The position numbers were made by a program, and so were the translations under genes. Below the pieces are notes generated by a model. It had not been told where the DNA came from. It saw only the letters and a list, made by a program, of their open reading frames with translations, and did not search any database. Shown here piece after piece: positions 61,707 to 64,000 of a DNA stretch of 64,000 nucleotides. Each line of letters opens with the position of its first letter. The first letter of the stretch is position 1. Source of the stretch: Hymenobacter sp. YC55 (GTDB lineage: Bacteria; Bacteroidota; Bacteroidia; Cytophagales; Hymenobacteraceae); contig NZ_JARNTX010000003.1 of assembly GCF_029433095.1 (NCBI RefSeq), positions 1 through 64,000 on the forward strand, written 5' to 3'.

Positions 61707-62052
61707 GGCCAGGTAGTAAGCAACGGCTCGCTGGGCAAGCAAAGAAAATGGCGTGGGCAACCCCTTGGCTTGGTATTACCCGCGGCGACGTTTCGACGCG
61801 GCCCGCCCTGCAAATGGCCGCTGCTGAAAAAGTAAACATACCGGTTTGCAACCGGCCTTCCGGCACGGCTGGGGCTTTTTTCGACCGTCCGGGCTGATTT
61901 TTCGACCATCGTCGAAAATTCCGCTAAACAGCAACGGCCGATAAACCACCTCGGGTGGCCGAAAAAAGCCCGGCAAGCGTCTAATAACTCCACAAGGATG
62001 AGGCAGCGGACCTTGCTTTGCCGGCATTCTCCTTCCTTCACTGCTCTTGCTT

Positions 62053-62955
62053 ATGGCCCTCTTTCACAAAGCTCTTGGGTTAGTCCGGCACCTCGCTACC
62101 CACCCAGCCACCCAACCCAGCCGAACCCGCAGTCTAACGGGTAGCCTTTGGCGCGCCTTGCTCGGCGGGCCGGGGCTGGCCGCCCTGCTCCTGGTCCAGC
62201 CCGCCGCCGCTCAGCAAACCGATACCATTCGGGTGGGCGACCGGCGCCTGCGAACGGCCCGTGTCAAACCGGGCACCCGACAGTACCTGGTGTATTTTCT
62301 GAATCCGGCCCAGCCCAAGATGCTGGGCTTCTGGCTGTGGCGGCGCGAGCTGCAAATTACCCAGCTGCGCGGCGAACCGGCGTTTCAAATTAGCCAGCAC
62401 TGGTACGGCAGCGACACGAGCAGCTACCGCGAAGTTTGCTCGCTGGTACGGGCCGCCGACTTTGCGCCGCTCTACCACGCCGAAACGGTGAAGGGCCGGC
62501 GCAAAGTCTACAATTGGAGCCCCACCGGGGTGGCGGGGGCCGACAGCGTGCCGGGCAACTCGGCGCAGGCGTACCAACTGGCGTTCCGGCACCCCGCCTT
62601 CAACTGGAACCTCGATATTGAAACCTTCGAGCTGCTGCCCCTGGCGGCCGGCAAGCGCTTTGCCATCCCCTTCCACGACGCGGGCAGCAACCCACCCACC
62701 TACGTGGTGTACACCGTGACGGGCTGGGAGGAGCTGGCCGTGCCAGGCGGCCGGCCGGTGGCTTGCTGGAAACTGGTAACGCAAGGGCTTACCCCGGCCG
62801 GAGCTCCCTACACGCAAACGTTCTGGCTCAGCCAGCGCGACCAGGAATTTCTAAAAGAGGAAGACCACTACCCCGGTGGGCTCTTTCGCTACAAAATCAA
62901 GACCGGCACCGTGCCCGGCACTTTTCCCAAACGCAACCTGCGTGGGACACCGTAG
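62053..62955 (+). CDS. Exported DUF3108-like protein
   Basis: From MALFHKALGLVRHLATHPAT (62053), 300 residues, with an internal hydrophobic export signal at about 34-52 (GPGLAALLLVQPAAAQ). The mature part is beta-rich (TDTIRVGDRRLRTARV, YLVYFLNPAQPKMLGFWLWRR, LDIETFELLPLAAGKRFAIP). The layout of a long secreted beta-barrel-like domain resembles DUF3108-type proteins, but no motif proves it. It is divergent from the LytS/LytTR pair, which may regulate it. Confidence 0.6.
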   Translation: MALFHKALGLVRHLATHPATQPSRTRSLTGSLWRALLGGPGLAALLLVQPAAAQQTDTIRVGDRRLRTARVKPGTRQYLVYFLNPAQPKMLGFWLWRRELQITQLRGEPAFQISQHWYGSDTSSYREVCSLVRAADFAPLYHAETVKGRRKVYNWSPTGVAGADSVPGNSAQAYQLAFRHPAFNWNLDIETFELLPLAAGKRFAIPFHDAGSNPPTYVVYTVTGWEELAVPGGRPVACWKLVTQGLTPAGAPYTQTFWLSQRDQEFLKEEDHYPGGLFRYKIKTGTVPGTFPKRNLRGTP

Positions 62956-63411
62956 CTGGTGGTTTTTCTCGCCTAGCTCGGGGCCGCTACGGGCTAAGAC
63001 TCGCCTAACTGACCGGAGCGCCGGCTCGGTTTACTTAGCGTAGAAGGCAAGTAGTTATTGGACTCAATGGCTCATCGAAGTCCACTGCTCAAATCAACAG
63101 CAGCGAAAACAGTTGCCAACGTATCACCTGACCTACAAGCACTTAATAAAGCAACTGTAGCAAACCGCTCTGAATCAAGTTTTAGCGGCCATTCCAGTCA
63201 AGAAAGCAACTATATGCAACCGTTGAACCTGGTCACGAATGCTGCTCGAATGCTGCTCGGCTATAAGGCCTCCTTTCCTAGCTAAATGTTAGCTGGTTGA
63301 AGGTAATGGTTCGTGGGGGCCTGGCAGTAGCTGATTATTCTCTCTATTTTATATTACATATCTTTGATAAACACTGTCATCGTTTCAGGCTTAGGAGGAT
63401 AATGCAAGGGC
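62956..63411. other. Intergenic, one doubtful small frame
   Basis: A 72-codon plus frame (63067-63285, MAHRSPLLKSTAAKTVAN...) has no recognisable domain and is probably not a gene. From 63300 to 63400 the sequence is AT-rich and leads to a strong aggagg (63393-63398) before the broken gene at the right edge. Confidence 0.35.
63393..63404 (+). promoter_or_regulatory. Shine-Dalgarno-like site before a broken gene
   Basis: aggagg lies three bases before an ATG (63402) that opens only five codons before a TGA. The real lipoprotein leader starts in another frame, with a TTG at 63412. The mismatch between the strong ribosome site and the usable frame supports a damaged start. Confidence 0.4.
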
Positions 63412-64000
63412 TTGACTGAGAATATTCTAAACAGATTACTATGGTGCCTGGCACCTCTCATCCTACTAAGTGCCTGTAGTGGGCCAACCAAACCCCGTAC
63501 TTACCGCATTGGCTTCTAGCAGTGCAGCACGGACGGCACTTGGCGGCAGGCCGTCACGGCGGGCATGGATCGGGAGCTGAGCTTCCACCCCGAGCTGCAG
63601 CTGCGCATGACGGACGCACGCAGCAGTAGCCAGCTACAGCAGCAGCAAATTCGAGAGCTGCTGCGCGAGAACATTGACCTGCTCATTGTCTCGCCGCAGG
63701 AAGCAAGCACCCTGACCCCGGTCGTGGCGGAGGCCTACCAGCGCGGCATCCCGGTGGTGCTGCTCGACCGGCGGATTGCCTCAACCCAATACACCGCTTT
63801 TGTGGGAGGCGACAACTTGCAAACTGGCAAAACCGCCGCCCGCTACGCCGCCCGCTTGCTTAAAGAGCGCGGCAGTTTGCTGGAGATTCTCGGCACGGCC
63901 GAGTCGCCGGCTACTAAAAACCGGCACCTAGGCTTCAGCCAAGGCTTGGCCGAGTTTCCCAACCTGCACCTGGTAGCCACGGTGAATGGCAACTGGAGCC
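63412..64000 (+). pseudogene. Substrate-binding sensor lipoprotein N-terminus with in-frame stop (partial)
   Basis: The plus frame from about 63412 encodes a lipoprotein leader (LWCLAPLILLSAC), then TYRIGF and a TAG stop at 63517-63519, and continues in the same frame with QCSTDGTWRQAVTAGMDREL, VVLLDRRIASTQYTAFVGG and HLGFSQGLAEF to the window edge. This is a LacI-type periplasmic sugar-binding domain (Peripla_BP_4-like), as in hybrid sensors or ABC binding proteins. The usual residue at the stop would be Ser (TCG to TAG is one base). Either the gene is interrupted, or it restarts at a later ATG (63565). Confidence 0.7.

Noticed and set aside
1..64000. CRISPR arrays, rRNA, tRNA and complete prophage
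   Set aside because: No regularly spaced repeats, no conserved rRNA or tRNA segments and no phage structural genes were seen by reading.

Overview
The window looks like a piece of a high-GC Bacteroidota chromosome, most likely a Hymenobacter-type member of the Cytophagales. The signs are a SusC/SusD pair, a secreted protein with a type IX secretion C-terminal sorting domain, several Bacteroidota-style lipoproteins, LytTR and AraC regulators, and promoter elements resembling TTTG/TAnnTTTG. No rRNA, tRNA, CRISPR array, intact prophage or intact insertion sequence was seen. Gene identities come from motif reading only.

Layout. 0-3 kb: the edge of an AraC-like gene, two secreted alpha/beta hydrolases and an orphan beta-propeller-repeat fragment beside insertion-sequence-like debris. 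3-11 kb: two cytoplasmic PAS histidine kinases, an NtrC-type sigma-54 response regulator, and small orphan genes, including a zinc-ribbon protein and a pair of tandem paralogues, the first frameshifted. 11.4-14.8 kb: a 1.1-kresidue secreted protein with SBBP repeats, HYR-like and double malectin domains and a T9SS tail. 15.4-28.3 kb: a regulator/oxidoreductase array with four SDR enzymes, four AraC regulators and one HxlR regulator, interrupted by an operon for an outer-membrane protein, an S41 peptidase and a GIN-domain lipoprotein. 29-31.8 kb: a degenerate Fic gene, a TerC-type membrane protein and an Rnk-like factor. 32-40.7 kb: a two-component system followed by an RND efflux operon. 41-51 kb: accessory genes, including a colicin-D-type immunity protein, two Tet(X)-like flavoprotein monooxygenases near AraC regulators, a DUF1080 lipoprotein and an IS3-type remnant. 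51.5-59.5 kb: SusD, SusC and an S9D-type peptidase. 60-61.7 kb: a LytS/LytTR pair. The right edge holds a sugar-binding sensor N-terminus with an in-frame stop.

How the genes fit together. Most of the window is sensing, detoxification and surface uptake. The OmpR-type two-component system probably drives the adjacent RND pump. A 15-bp element upstream of the pump operon recurs upstream of the rnk/terC group, suggesting a shared regulon. The SDR/AraC and AraC/monooxygenase pairs look like locally duplicated small-molecule response modules. The SusCD genes near a secreted peptidase suggest peptide rather than glycan uptake. At least eight gene remnants show substantial gene decay.
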